64,000 nt of DNA from Vitellaria paradoxa (GCA_019916065.1 CM034237.1:45033084-45097083), one strand, 5' to 3'. Positions 45,901-56,600 are shown, counted from the stretch's first letter. The notes: generated by a model from the letters alone, not told the origin. Made by a program: numbers and translations.

Positions 45901-48900
45901 TATTACGTTCCTTCCAAAGTAACCAAAAAAGGCAATAGGGGATCAGATTCCAAATCCTCTTTTTCCTTCTTCCCATTGATTGTCCCCACCAAGCTGAGAG
46001 GAAGCATTTTAGTTTAGCAGGAAAGCACATTTGGATCCCAAAGCAGGAAAGAATTAGACTCTAAATTTCAGTGGTCCATGTAATTTTCGTTTTACTTTCG
46101 CATTATTTACTTTTATTTTATTATTGTGTTCTTGCCTCCGCGATGCTACATCAGAAGGTTTAGTGATCGAGATTTTGCTCTGATACCAAAGTTGATGTAG
46201 GATTGAATATTGAAAGAATAAGAAAGAAGTAAAGAAGAAGAAGAAGAGGAGTAGGAGGAGGAGGAGAAGGAGAGGGAGAAGAACAGCAGTTGTAGAGGAA
46301 GAAGCAATCAAAATAATATGGAACCAAATAATTTAGCAAATAAATGAAGAAGAGGAAGAGGAGATTAGAAGAGAAACTTAGAAGAAGAAGAAGAAGACGA
46401 AGAAGAAGAAGAGAAGAAGCAGTAGTCATAGGGAAAAAGGAAAATCAATGTATTCAATATTCATTCAACAATAATCTTGTTAACCCTAATTAGGGTTTAA
46501 ATAATAAACTTCTAAAATTCATGGGCCGAAACACGAAAGACCCCTAATAAAATAAACTTAATATTAATAAGACTCAAAATAGATGAATCCAAATAACCTC
46601 TAATAAAATAAACTCAATATTAATAAAACCCAAAACAAATAGGTCCAAATAATAAATAAAATAACAATAGAAAGAAATAAATCTACAAATTGATGTCCTC
46701 ATCACACTATCAAACACCCAATGTAATTTCAAATAAACTGAAAGAAAAAGGAACCAATTGAAATGACATAATCTAAGTTTACATTAGAAGGTAGGTGGCA
46801 AGCCAAACATTCACGTGAAATTTAGTTAGTTACAATGAATTTCAGCTTGCAGGTGGAGGGGAAGGGAAGTGTGGAGGAACTGCGCAATGCTCTTATAGTT
46901 TTTCATGCACATGGGAAGGAAGAAAATATAAGAATGAAGAAAAATAAGAGAGAAAATTATAAACTGACTGACCTGAACATCACTCCACTCAACACACCGG
47001 AGAAACTTTGTGAGTGCCCTCTTCTCTGACATCAGTGAAAAGCGGAATTTCCACAAGAGCTGCCTCTCATCACCACTTAAAATCCTTGTTGGGGGGTATT
47101 TTAATATTCTCTGTATTGACCTGATAGCCAAGAAAGAGGCAAGTTAACAAATATTCACTCAATAAGGAATGAAGGGGAGGAGGGAGAGGGAGAGAGGGGG
47201 GGAGAGAGAGAGATTTGAACACAATAAAATAGCAATAATGATGAGAAATATGGTATTAGCTTTAACAAAGATCAAAAGAAACCCGAAACTTACTAGTTAT
47301 GGTGATAAAAACAACATCATTTGCCTCAAATTATGAGGCAAAGGGGGAGAGGAGGGAGAAGCTTTTGTTACAATTCAAGAACCCAAGTTATTTTTGTGGT
47401 GAGGTGACTGCAAAACAATGCCTAAAGCTTTACAACTAGTGACCCATCATGAGTATTTTACAACATATTGTAGCTCTTCCCTTGCATGGCAGCATTCTTC
47501 TCTCTAAGGATTCAAGGCATGTATTCTAAGAAATTATCATAGCGAAGTCCCTACATCATTACTATACATTTTTTTGAGGTAGGTGAACATTTTTACGTGA
47601 AAATAGCATCAGTTCATCCAAAGGGGCATGGAATAATGGAATTGCACATTTTTTTTATCTTCCTTGAAGGCCTCAACCAAAAGCATTTGATTTTTTGAAT
47701 AAAATATTTTGCAAACTTGGCAATATTAAACTCAAGTGTTTTCATCAATTATTCCTTCAATCAACACAATACTGCAGTAGAAAAACATTAAAGAGAGAAA
47801 AGACAGCCAGAAAGAATAAAGAAAAATGTGCAATTTCATCACATGAAGTGAAAGAAAACTTCTATTTTGACTGCTTGATGACTGGATTTTGGTCTTACTT
47901 CCTTTCATTGGAGCTCGGTTTAAGATCCTTGTCAATGATGCCTCGTGTTAAACTCCTTGCAAGTTTTAGTTGCTTGTGCTCAGAAGGATTTATCTTTCCC
48001 AACTCCGGGTCCCACACGATAACCAGTTCATTGCTTGTAGTTATAGGGGATGGAATAAGGAAATTTGCTCCTGATTCCTACAATTCCCACAATAAATAAA
48101 TTATTACCATGGAAAACTTCATGGTTAAATAAAATCAATTTCTGGTGAAATGTATAATACAAAATTAACTTCAACTTCCAAATCTATAAGAAGTTTCATT
48201 TTAGAGAGATCCAAGAAGGACAATTACAATTTACAAGTTTAGAACAAGATATACCAATAACCACTATTTCACCTAAAAGTTTAACATATTATAAAGGAGG
48301 TAATTTTATTATTTATATTGATTTATTTTCTCTCAACATGTCCCCTCATGTGGAAAAAAATATTTAGTGCAACTGTTGCGCCATGTCATTATGCTGAAGT
48401 GGTACAACGAACCAATTAAATAAAGACATGTACATACACATAATTCTGATTACTTGGTAGTTAGTTTTTGAATTTTAAAATTTCAATTTCTGCACCCCCC
48501 AATGTCAGTTACGACGTCCTCTAATTCAAATTAGTCAAAAACATATTCATACCATCTGAACATAATGACATGGCACAACTATTGCAACCAATATTTAATC
48601 CCTCATGTGTGGCCATACTGGGTGTTACACATGCAATTATTGACCTTTTTTTTGGTTCAACTGCCTCAACTAATTCTTTTTTTCTTTTCTTTTTCTTTTT
48701 TTTTTTGGATAAATAAACAAATTTTATTGTAAAGGCACTAAATGTGCCCAAAATACAAAAAGGATTGCAGCTCAGATCATACTCTATTCACTCATGTTTT
48801 CTACAAAGGAGTTTAGCTCAGGATTTACATCCCCTTTCACCTAGCCATGCAAGGTTGCAAAAAATAAACTCGACACTCTATACAAAGAAGTATCCATGTG

Positions 48901-50133
48901 TTCAATAGTTGAACCACCTCAATTATTGATCCTGAGTGTTTATAAGGGGTCTCCTGTAAGAAGCGTTATGCAACTCCAATTACAATGACTGATCACCTCA
49001 TTATCATCCACATTCAGTGGTTATTTTGATTTGCCAACTTCTGTTAAGGGGCTCACAATTTGTAAAGCCTCAACAGAGAGAGTTCAGAACATACAAAGGA
49101 TAAACTCTCGCAACTGCAGACTGAGAAATCTCTACCTGAAAAACAACTCGATGCTCAAAACTGCAAAACTCAACCATGAGGTATAAACAGCTTCCATTCC
49201 TGCCACTTTCACGTTCCTTGATTTTCTCCATAGCTTTAAAGGCGAGACGATCCAGCCAATCAACTCGTTGAATCTGACCCCTTTCATATTTATTTAAAAG
49301 CTTTTCTAGACGCTCCAACTCACCTCGTTCCTCTTTAGGAACCTGTAAAACTATGGTCAGTGAATAATAGAATGTAAACATCTAATGTTATGATAACAAT
49401 AAGAAACCAAAAATTTTAAAAGTGTTAACCACAATAAGTCACAGTTAGAAACCTTTCCAGGAGTAGTCGTGTGAATAGATCCATCAGCCTCCTTTCCTTG
49501 CCAAAGCCTAAGCTTATGTCTCCCTGCTTTGAGTTGCTTTTTTGTGTTGAAGAGACTAATGGTAGCCCCACCAATCAAACCCTCAGTTTTTCCACAAGAA
49601 ACATCCCAAACCTGTAGTTCAAGGAATATCACCAGTAACAAAAAGCTAAGCTTCAAGTAATTTCAAAGTAAATGGACAACAATAAATTCCAACTTTAACA
49701 TTAAGGGCAAGCATCTAACAAATCATGACACGAATGAAATTTTGTCAACTTATATACCAGCGTTAGATTTGAAAATAAAGATATCCACCTATAACTCAAA
49801 CATACACACACATAAAATGCCAATATGAAAGATAAAAATACAAAAGGACCATGTAAACAGAAACTGATAACTTACTGTCAATGCGATTTGCGAGTTGGCA
49901 GTCAAGTCTCGATATTTTGTACTCAATGTAACAAGTTCATTCCAGCAATAAGTTGGACCTGTTGATTCTAACCTGGGATGCAAACAGGGAAGAAAAGCAA
50001 CAAAACGTAAAAGGCAGCTACTTTATGTGTACCATTTCCACTCTACATGATATATTAATATAATTTCTAGTAGTCCACGAAACTGATGACATGTGTATCT
50101 ACATAAGAATTGAGAGATTCTTTTTTCTTTATA

Positions 50134-50164
<31 letters not shown>

Positions 50165-50681
50165 TCATTTCATAACCAAATTAACAAAGAAATTTAACAA
50201 TGAGATCATGTAGCAAAACCTTGTTCTCATGGGAAGCCCAAATGGTGCACCGTCAATGTACAATGCACACTCAACATATAGCTCTGGTTGTCTTTCATCT
50301 GTAGTAAAATCAACTGTGTCTGGAGAATTGAATTAAACGCAATTGTAAATATATAAGAAACTATAAATGTAATAAATTATGACGTCATCCAGAGATAAAT
50401 CACCAATCCATAACATTGAACAATCACCACTCCAAAAAAAATAAAATAAAATAAAATAAAAGTACAAAAAGGTACAAAGAAAACACTGATCAACCCGTCA
50501 GATAGTTCAAATTTGCGATTCAGTAACACGACGTGAAAATTTGAATGGAAGGTTGAGAAGAGAAGTAACCTGAATTAGGGTGCTTAGCTGCTGGCAAGTT
50601 TCCTTCTAGCCTTTCGACTCGGAAGGTGACTGGAAGGTTGATGTCACACGACAAGAAGAATCGAAACTCGTTGCTGCTCAT
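24965..50681 (-). CDS. VPS34: Class III phosphatidylinositol 3-kinase VPS34
   Basis: VPS34 phosphorylates phosphatidylinositol to PI3P for endosomal sorting and autophagy. Seventeen exons join in frame without a lesion to 813 codons plus stop (Arabidopsis VPS34 is 814 aa). Minus-strand exons: 50681-50570, 50319-50220, 49972-49876, 49611-49453, 49342-49136, 48077-47899, 47120-46973, 31322-31227, 30288-30153, 30054-29933, 29321-29130, 28974-28804, 28676-28539, 27352-27198, 25616-25473, 25361-25214, 25102-24965. Order: C2 ([14 protein letters not shown], about 103-116), helical PIK domain (about 285-470), kinase. The kinase shows P-loop [14 protein letters not shown], Lys-region [12 protein letters not shown], catalytic loop GIGDRHLDN (about 667-675), DFG in [18 protein letters not shown] (about 688) and the conserved C-terminus HRWAQYWR. 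Intron 7 (31,323-46,972) is swollen to 15.65 kb by nested retroelements; the exons on both sides are undamaged. Confidence 0.97.
26330..27130 (-). mobile_element. Possible retroelement insert in VPS34 intron 14
   Basis: This block is far less AT-rich than the surrounding intron and contains C-rich patches. Read on the minus strand, its end (TGTAATAAAGAGAAAAAG at about 26,335-26,355) looks like the 3' tail of a non-LTR element. No protein motif was recognised and no target duplication was found, so the nature of the block is uncertain. Confidence 0.3.
29474..29545 (+). repeat. Tandem duplication, period 36 bp
   Basis: The unit beginning GATGCATGCAGTCATTATCT occurs twice head to tail, differing only at its end. 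It lies in the VPS34 intron between exons 10 and 11, next to a poly(T)/TTTA/poly(G) low-complexity run at about 29,383-29,461. Confidence 0.9.
30998..31144. mobile_element. Tourist/Harbinger-like MITE copy B
   Basis: A 147-bp element is flanked by TTA target duplications (30,995-30,997 and 31,145-31,147). The left terminus GGGTGCATTTGGAG matches the inverse of the right terminus (reverse complement GGGTGCATATGGTGC). The interior AAGTGAGACAAAGTGAGATAA and 'gagtttgtaattcgtgcag' match copy A. It lies in VPS34 intron 8, just upstream of exon 9 in genomic order. Confidence 0.85.
31480..32900 (+). mobile_element. Possible solo LTR or LTR-derived segment in VPS34 intron 7
   Basis: This non-coding stretch has a strong TATA-like box (CTATAAATAG at about 32,104) in a promoter-like setting, preceded by AGAGGCCCAAA repeats at about 31,668 and 31,695. 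This is reminiscent of an LTR U3-R region. TG/CA boundaries and a target duplication were not resolved, so the call is tentative. Confidence 0.3.
33132..33644 (-). repeat. 3' LTR of the outer element
   Basis: A 513-bp LTR with TGATG...CATCA termini. It carries a long GAA/AAG-rich tract, GGGTTTAAA and repeated 'aataaac...caatattaataa' motifs shared with the other LTR. Numerous substitutions and different GAA tract lengths between the two LTRs indicate an old insertion. Confidence 0.9.
33645..34637 (-). pseudogene. Downstream coding remnant of the outer element
   Basis: On the minus strand this continues the outer element after the LINE insertion site. Open stretches with many stops include [17 protein letters not shown] and, near the 3' [23 protein letters not shown], then [13 protein letters not shown] ending at about 33,642. 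I recognise no enzyme here. The proline-rich end recalls proteins of uncharacterised plant gag-only elements. Confidence 0.5.
34654..36051 (+). pseudogene. LINE ORF1-like protein (DUF4283 type), broken
   Basis: Conceptual fragments such as [19 protein letters not shown] and [16 protein letters not shown] follow the DUF4283 pattern seen in plant L1 ORF1. Further on is a long polar, charged segment (35,053-35,784 is open). An in-frame TAG near 34,787 and stops at about 35,782 and 36,049 break the frame. The RNA-binding role is known for the family; this copy cannot encode the full protein. Confidence 0.75.
36048..39560 (+). pseudogene. LINE ORF2: endonuclease, reverse transcriptase, zf-RVT (broken)
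   Basis: The order is typical of plant L1. An EEP endonuclease starts [12 protein letters not shown] with VCLQETK and the later GGDFNM and SDHFP motifs. The reverse transcriptase has [48 protein letters not shown] and LFADDSI (the FADD catalytic box). The C-terminal zf-RVT has [13 protein letters not shown] and C-L-RCGE-HLFFHC. Stops at about 36,242, 36,362, 36,770, 37,863, 39,024 and 39,558, plus a frame change near 36,990-37,140, inactivate it. Confidence 0.9.
39789..40400 (-). pseudogene. gag of the outer LTR element (broken)
   Basis: The minus strand reads as a Ty3-type gag matrix/capsid region. [21 protein letters not shown] is followed by [61 protein letters not shown] and [19 protein letters not shown]. 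The W-x-x-MK-x-x-F-P and F-x-L-x-x-GL-x-x-x-I patterns are family-typical. Several stops interrupt it, and the LINE inserted in its 3' part. Confidence 0.8.
40573..41740 (+). pseudogene. Ty3 gag, interrupted by stops
   Basis: Starts [15 protein letters not shown], a coiled-coil-like N-terminus. The capsid region has [20 protein letters not shown] and [14 protein letters not shown] zinc knuckle [14 protein letters not shown] has Tyr where the family has the metal-binding His. Stops at 40,681, 41,038, 41,152 and 41,513, and further ones near 41,615 and 41,675, break the frame. Confidence 0.8.
41854..45471 (+). pseudogene. Ty3 pol: protease, RT, RNase H, integrase, chromodomain-like (broken)
   Basis: Protease: [12 protein letters not shown]. 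Reverse transcriptase: [13 protein letters not shown] and the catalytic YFDD in [12 protein letters not shown]. RNase [16 protein letters not shown]. Integrase: HH-CC zinc region ([12 protein letters not shown] ... CRTCQ), then SDRDVKF and FHPQTDG; at about 44,260 the expected first catalytic Asp is Asn ([10 protein letters not shown]). The C-terminus has a chromodomain-like [15 protein letters not shown]. Stops at 42,631, 42,913, 43,735 and 44,549 and frame changes near 43,730 and 44,700-44,900 disable it. Confidence 0.9.
45683..46066 (-). mobile_element. Second, 5'-truncated L1 LINE copy
   Basis: The minus strand encodes [19 protein letters not shown] and [16 protein letters not shown], directly matching the end of the large LINE ([27 protein letters not shown]). 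Its A-rich tail is seen as a T-rich run at about 45,683-45,700 on the + strand. Only the last 370 bp or so survive. It lies in opposite orientation to the LINE at 34,654-39,772. Confidence 0.85.
46179..46192 (-). promoter_or_regulatory. tRNA-iMet primer-binding site of the outer element
   Basis: The minus strand next to the LTR reads ACTTTGGTATCAGAGC. TGGTATCAGAGC is the standard plant LTR-element primer site for initiator methionine tRNA. It fixes the orientation of the outer element. Confidence 0.85.
46193..46704 (-). repeat. 5' LTR of the outer element
   Basis: A 512-bp LTR, the partner of 33,132-33,644, with the same TGATG/CATCA ends. The primer-binding site lies immediately inside it on the minus strand (46,179-46,192), followed by a short leader to about 46,070. 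Confidence 0.9.
48684..48900 (-). mobile_element. Non-LTR element 3' tail in VPS34 intron 5
   Basis: On the + strand, a T-rich run precedes 'ggataaataaacaaattttatt'. Read on the minus strand this is a tail of type GCACATTTAGTGCCTTTACA followed by AATAAAATTT and poly(A), as at LINE 3' ends. The body is too short and too decayed to show protein motifs, and the upstream limit is arbitrary. Confidence 0.45.
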
Positions 50682-51507
50682 CTCTCTCTTGTAGAGTTTA
50701 AAAGCTTTGATTGATGATCATAATTAGGGTTTCAATCGACCTTCGAGGTCCAGATTGTTTCACGGCGGAGTTTGCCAACGAGAGGGAAACTGTACAATAA
50801 TACAAGCAGAGGAATTCGAAGTAGGGAAGAGGCGCTTTTCCGCTAGTAAGAATTGGAATTGAATTCCTTGTGGAGAAGTGGAAATATCGATTTGAATTTG
50901 AAATCATGCAAACAGGGAAGAAGATCGTTGCGTGCTATTTCTGGGAACATAGCGCACGCAAAACAAACGGGTCGTTTTTCATTCGTCTGGTTTTTGATTT
51001 GTGGGAAACCTCAATTGCATATTAAGTTTGGCAAATATTTATTTTACCCCTCTCAATTTGGTGAAATTCCAAAAATTTCCCAATTATCTCATTCCCCTCT
51101 CCCAACCTCCCCTCCTTTTTTTATTTTTATTTTTTTTATTTTAAAGTAGGTAAATGCAATCCAGCACTTTAAGGCCTATAGTTTCAATTTGATTGTGATA
51201 ATCCACTCTTATACTTAAGTCAAGCAACTTACTCCTTTATCAAAATCAATTTGATCTAATTTAAAATAAATTAATTAATGTAAATATACATTTATAAATT
51301 TGGATACTACATTTTTAATACAAATACGTAAAATCATAAGTTTTAATTATAAGATATGTTAACTTGATAGCAAACTAAATTGATAAGGTTGTTTTGCAAG
51401 AAACTTGCTAATAGATTGGGTTTAAATTTAGACTCAGGTTAAATGAATATTACATATAGGTTTTGATTGTTTTATCTTATTAATTAAGACAAGAACTCAA
51501 TTACTTA
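50682..51507. other. VPS34 upstream region
   Basis: Immediately upstream of the VPS34 ATG (minus strand) comes a probable leader, then AT-rich sequence. No gene is present. The divergently oriented inhibitor-3 gene starts 2.6 kb away, so this is not a compact bidirectional promoter. Confidence 0.4.
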
Positions 51508-52480
51508 GGTCTCATTTGGTAACGTTTTTGTCTTTTATTTTTCTATTTTTGTTTTCATATTTTTGAAAAACTAAAAACAAAAATGCAATTGGTACAAATG
51601 TTTTTGTTGTGAAAAAAATGAAAATTATTGTCGAAACGGGACAAAAAATGGAAACACCCCGATAGGTGTTTTCAGGGGTTTTTTTTTTTTTTTTTTTCTC
51701 TTGAAAACAGGTTGTAATAAAATGTTAGGCCAGAAAACAAGCTTCCAACTTGGGTGCTCCGACCTCTCTCTCCATCTAGGTGTGTCTTCTCCTCCTCCTT
51801 CTCTCTCTCTCCCCCCTCTCCATCCCCCCTCTCTTTCCCCCCTAATTTTCTTCTTTTTATTCTTCTTCCACTCTATCTCTACCTCTCTCTCTTTCCCTTG
51901 AACTCGGTGGTTTGTCGCCGCTGTAATCAGGCGTCCTCTTCTTCTTCTTCTTCTTCTTTTTCTTCTCCTACTCTTGTGCGACGAAGATCTGATTTTTACA
52001 TCTCCAACTACCCTTGATTTAGGTTTGCCTATTTTTTTCTCTTACTCTATTTTTGGCTATAATCTACATTTGATATATTTGTACTTAGTTGATTGCTTTC
52101 TTTTTAAGCTGATATAAACCAACACAAATTTTGGTTTTGTATGGAATCTGGGGGATAGGAAAAAAATTTAATGAAAGAGAGAGAAATTGAGAAATTCGAG
52201 ATTCTCAAGCTTGCATTAGCACCAATTTTGGGCAAAGAGAAAATTATCTGTGAAACTTTGCTAAAGGCCACTGATCTTAAGAGAAGTTCTATAATCAATC
52301 ATTGAATGTACCAAACAAATTTTCTGTTTTCTGTTTACAAATTTGTGTAGACAAAATTATATTACCAAATATAATTTTTATTTTTATTTCAGAAAAAATA
52401 AAGGGCAACAAAAAACATAAAATAAAAAATGGCAATAGGAAAATAACAATAGAAAAACGATATCGTTATCAAATGGGCTC
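51508..52480. mobile_element. Harbinger-like non-autonomous element with CT-rich interior
   Basis: A 973-bp segment is flanked by TTA on both sides (51,505-51,507 and 52,481-52,483). The left end GGTCTCATTTGGTAACG and the inverted right end GAGCCCATTTGATAACG agree at 13 of 17 positions. There is no transposase. The interior at about 51,740-52,020 is strongly CT-rich and ends in a plausible exon/donor-like phrase (TGATTTAG/GTTTGCC), resembling a host 5' UTR. Confidence 0.6.
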
Positions 52481-53324
52481 TTAATATTTAAGGGAGTTAA
52501 ATTTGAATAAACTCTATCTAACTTAATTAAGACTCAACCTAATAGTATACTTTTATGATATTAGATATTATAAATTTTATAAAATGTTATACATAAATGT
52601 TATTGGCTTGAGAGCAAGTGCACCAATGGATAGCCAAATTATTTAGTAAACAGTACACATTTTGGGTTTAGTTAGTAACTTTTATTTTTCAAGCCACACC
52701 AATGCTAGACATTTTACCAATTGTCTATTTAAAAATTAATTTTTCAAAATTGGAGCCCATTGTCTTCTTCAATATAAAGGCCATTGTTTTCTTCAACAAA
52801 TAATAAACAATTGTTTAACTGGTGAACAGTAACTCGGTAGAAATGAAGAGTTACTGTAGCAGGAACAAAAATAGCTATGGTTTTGGAGAGTCTGGTGCAG
52901 ATGATTTTCTTCATATTTGCTAGCAAAAATACATAAAATACTTATTTACTTATTCTGCTGCACATGCTCTGAGTCGAATATTGAATACCCTATTACTTGT
53001 GGGTTTAAAACATGAATAGGAAAATTGTAAATTGATAAAATTTAGGCCGAAGCCCAAATTTGTGATTTTCTTAACTGGTTTGGGTCCGAATTCACCCTTT
53101 CTGGCTGAATCGGGACTTTTGGAGCAGCCGAGCGGGAATATACTTTTCAACAAAAACGTCCAAACAGGCGGTTAATACATCGGAACGGGTAAATAAACTT
53201 AAAAACCAGTTCCACAATTGCCTTCCCAACTTTGAAGCAGCATCTTCCTCTTCGGAATGGCCGACCTTCTATAGTGGTACGTTTTGCTGGTTCGGCGAAA
53301 GCACCAATCAATCTCAGAGCGGTC

Positions 53325-53680
53325 ATGGCGAGAGCGCTGAGCAGCACAAGGCAATTGGGCCGTCCTCAGCGACGGCTGCTGCCACCGCCACCCTAACCCT
53401 AAATCCTTCTCCTCCATCCTCTTCCTCTTTGCAGCAGCAACGACAACCTCCGCAAAGCCTAACTCTGCGGCTCAACCTGATGAAGAAGAAGGTCTCGTGG
53501 AAGGAAGGCACCGTCGACAACGAGTTCCTCGATAAAAAGAAGTCCAATCAATGCTGCATCTTCCACATGGAGAAGCCCTTCGACGAGGACGACAGCGACG
53601 GCGACGACGACCATTCCAACAAGAATCGCGATCGCGACCATAACGGGGTTTGCTGCTCTAGTAGTGACGGAGGAAATTGA
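53325..53680 (+). CDS. Protein phosphatase 1 inhibitor-3 (PPP1R11/YPI1-like)
   Basis: This small PP1-binding regulator has [16 protein letters not shown] (the RVxF-type docking site is KVSW), then [20 protein letters not shown], the most conserved block of the family, then an acidic, Asp/His-rich tail with a CC pair and stop at 53,678. The coding frame is open from upstream of 53,327, but its only plausible ATG (53,325, [12 protein letters not shown]) is in a different frame. The two frames join if one G is missing from the GGG run at 53,357-53,359, giving a protein of about 119 residues, normal for the family. An alternative is a start at ATG 53,480, which would keep the docking motif but lose the Ser/Ala/Thr-rich N-terminus. 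Intronless as far as visible. Confidence 0.85.
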
Positions 53681-56600
53681 TACAGATAAATTAACGTGCA
53701 ATCGGAAGAATTTTATGAATGCAGTCTGCATAAGGATAAAGCGATTGGGGCGTTTTTGATGAATAATTTTGTGGTGTTGGTGTTGTTATTTTTCTTTTCT
53801 TTCTTTCCTTGTTTTTTTTTTAAATCTCTTTTGCATTTGGAAAATTTATGTTTGAATTTCCAAAGTCAGACTCTTCTCATTCAGCTTTGATGGAACAGGA
53901 AAATGCAAAGGATTGAACAAATTATACTTTGTCTTCCAGCATTAAATTTCATTTTCAGGTTCGTTTAAAATGGATGCATCTAAGGGGTCAATGAATGCAT
54001 CATGGAAAATGGCTGTTTTGGTCCATTGATGACACCGAGCTGATTAGTTGTGCAAATTCTGTTGCAATACTTCACGACTTGTCATTGGTTTTATTTGGGA
54101 TATATTTGAACATTGGTTATGTTTATCTTGAATCAGGATTTTTTTTGTGAGCCAACTAATTTCATCATTGGTTATGATCTATATTATGATCACATCTTGG
54201 GTATCATGGTGAGGGGTGGATTTTTGGAGGGAAGCCCAAAAACTTTAATTTCCATTAGAATATCGCAACAATCTCACTGACATGAATGGCATGAAAATAA
54301 GATATACTTTATCCATAAACATTTAATTACACACCTCTTTTGAAAGCTCTGCTTTTGTGGCATGGGTGCTTTGAGAAAATGATGATAAAAAAAGGTGTTT
54401 TGGAAAATCTTGTATTTGCACTTTGTTAATACTATTTTTATTTTTGTTTTTTTTTATTTGGAAATGTCATGGTAAGTTGTCAAGAATTTGTCAATTACTT
54501 CTCAGGTTTACCTGCCAGGATGTTTTCTTAGTTTTTTATTTATAGTTAAGTTATTTGGGTTGTCACTAGATATTGGCATCTCTTGTATGTTATTTCATTA
54601 TTACAAGGGCTCAAGCTTTTCATACTTCATTTGCAATGATGTGAGGCCATTAAACTTAACACTCTTCCATTTGCCCAAAGCCCCATCAATTCATCAATCC
54701 CCCGTGCCAAAGTGCGAGGGATTTCATATTATCTCAAACATGAATGTTCTTTAGTTGAATTTTCACGGGAAGTTTAGCAGGTTGCAAAATTCTTGAGTAA
54801 TCAAGTCTTAGTGCTGGTAGTTTGTGATTTATGGGTCACTTATTATGAGGAGGCCTTGATGAATACTCTGCTGTTAGAGTGGTTTTGGTCTCATTCTTTT
54901 GGATTCTTCCTTGTTTCTTCGACAACCAGAAGGTATTCATGCTTAATCTCTTCAAGTCCCTGCTCTTGGAATTGTGTTTTATTTCTATGGTAATGATTTG
55001 TGTATGCTGGATTTGTTTCTAATGGCACTGAAATTTGATGAACTAGGAGCATGATAGTTTATTTTAAATTGTCCCTTTTGTTGTTAGGCTACCTTTGTAT
55101 TTCATTTTAATAATAGAGTTGATTTGTTGCTTGCCTCCATCAGAAGTATTAGCAGGGGTAATTAGAAATATTTGAGAATGACTAAATCTCTCTTTCCCTC
55201 AGCCAGAGTTGATTTTATGCAAGCAAAAGAGATTCTGAAATACTCTCTTTTACTAGAATTAGTTAGATCATTTATAGGAATTCTGTATGGCTGTGCTGCT
55301 GTGTGTAGTAACGTATATCCATTTCCATATGATTGGTGTACCAGTAATAAACTCATTGTAGTTGCACTTCTTCAAGCATTAATCCAATTGGATCACTATA
55401 TTAGTGCTTTGAAGTATGTCTGGGTGCTTTTCAATTCTTATTAGTTCCAATTGATCTTTAGTTATTGTAAAAGATAAGTAATGTGTAAATGGAAACAGTC
55501 ATGAACTGACAAGTTCAACGTATGTTGCATAACTTTGCAATGATCTCTTTTTTAAAATTCTTGTTATCTCTCTTTCTGTTCAGATAGATAGCTAGAAATC
55601 AATATGCATAGTTGAATTTTTAAAAGGAGGGAAGTGGTCAGTAGCAGGCCTAGAAAAGGGAGACATTTGAGGTTTGACTTTTGTCAATAATGCAGGTTTT
55701 CTGAGTGGCTCTGCAAGCATACGAAAGAGTTCATGTAGCCATAGGTTTGCAGAAATTGCTGGCCACTTGAAAATTAGTTGGACAGGTGGAAGAACATACT
55801 GACTAGTAGCAATTTTGTATTCGTGAAGCTTTAATAGAAGTATCAATCTTCGGTAAAGATTCATGCATTCAAGATGGTTGATTGTTGGTGTGATAATAGC
55901 CAGATTCTGTCATGGTGGGAAATAAGACAGCAGGGGAAGTTGTGGACCAAATTCAACAATTATTTCAACTACTTCTAACTAACTTGTCACTACAAATTGG
56001 ACTGACATCTTTCCATGGGAGTTTCTTCTCATCTTCTGAAATTTTGCTGGGGTTATATCAATGGAAATGAGTCATAGACAGCCGTCACCACTTTTAAAGC
56101 CACAAAAGGTGTTCCTGTGTGCCTATGAAAGTGATTGTTTCTTAAATGATGCAATTAATGTTCTAGGCAGTAGTTTATGGATGGTATAAGATAAATATGG
56201 AGGATTGGGTGGGGCTGAAAGTTTTTGTTGTGGAGGTGGTTAGAAGGAAAAGATCCGCTTTAGGGCAGGAATCCAGAAAAGTGTTGATTCTTGTTTTTTT
56301 CTCTGCTTCTCAGGAAGGAAGCGTGAAGACTTTCTTGGAGGTTAGTTTAACCTCTGTATTTCAGCAATGACCATTTAAATTCTAGTTCAGAATAACTTGT
56401 CATTATTTGTTGTGGTGTCATCTCTTTATTGTTATCTTTAAAATCGGGAAATTGTTTTGTTAAATTGCATTTTTTCAAGACAATTGGGCCCTAGAAGCGT
56501 CAGGTTTTTCTCACAAGGAGATGGTCAATACTCACTAGTTAATACACCCCAACTTACCTTTTTATCTCTTAAACAAAGATTTTTCCTAATCATGAAATGT

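Larger units (their letters stand above)
33132..46704 (-). mobile_element. Nested Ty3-type LTR retrotransposon in VPS34 intron 7
   Basis: Two long direct repeats (33,132-33,644 and 46,193-46,704) both begin TGATG and end CATCA, and the whole is flanked by a perfect 5-bp duplication CACTA (33,127-33,131 and 46,705-46,709). Just inside the right repeat, the minus strand reads TTTGGTATCAGAGC, the classic initiator-Met tRNA primer-binding site. The element therefore points to the minus strand, the same orientation as VPS34. Its interior keeps a gag-like region but no pol of its own, and it has been invaded by a LINE, a Ty3 element of opposite orientation and a second LINE fragment. Confidence 0.9.

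Noticed and set aside
55172..55444. An open frame of 90 codons in the intergenic region
   Set aside because: Its composition is random, with no motif, no splice context and no conserved family recognised.
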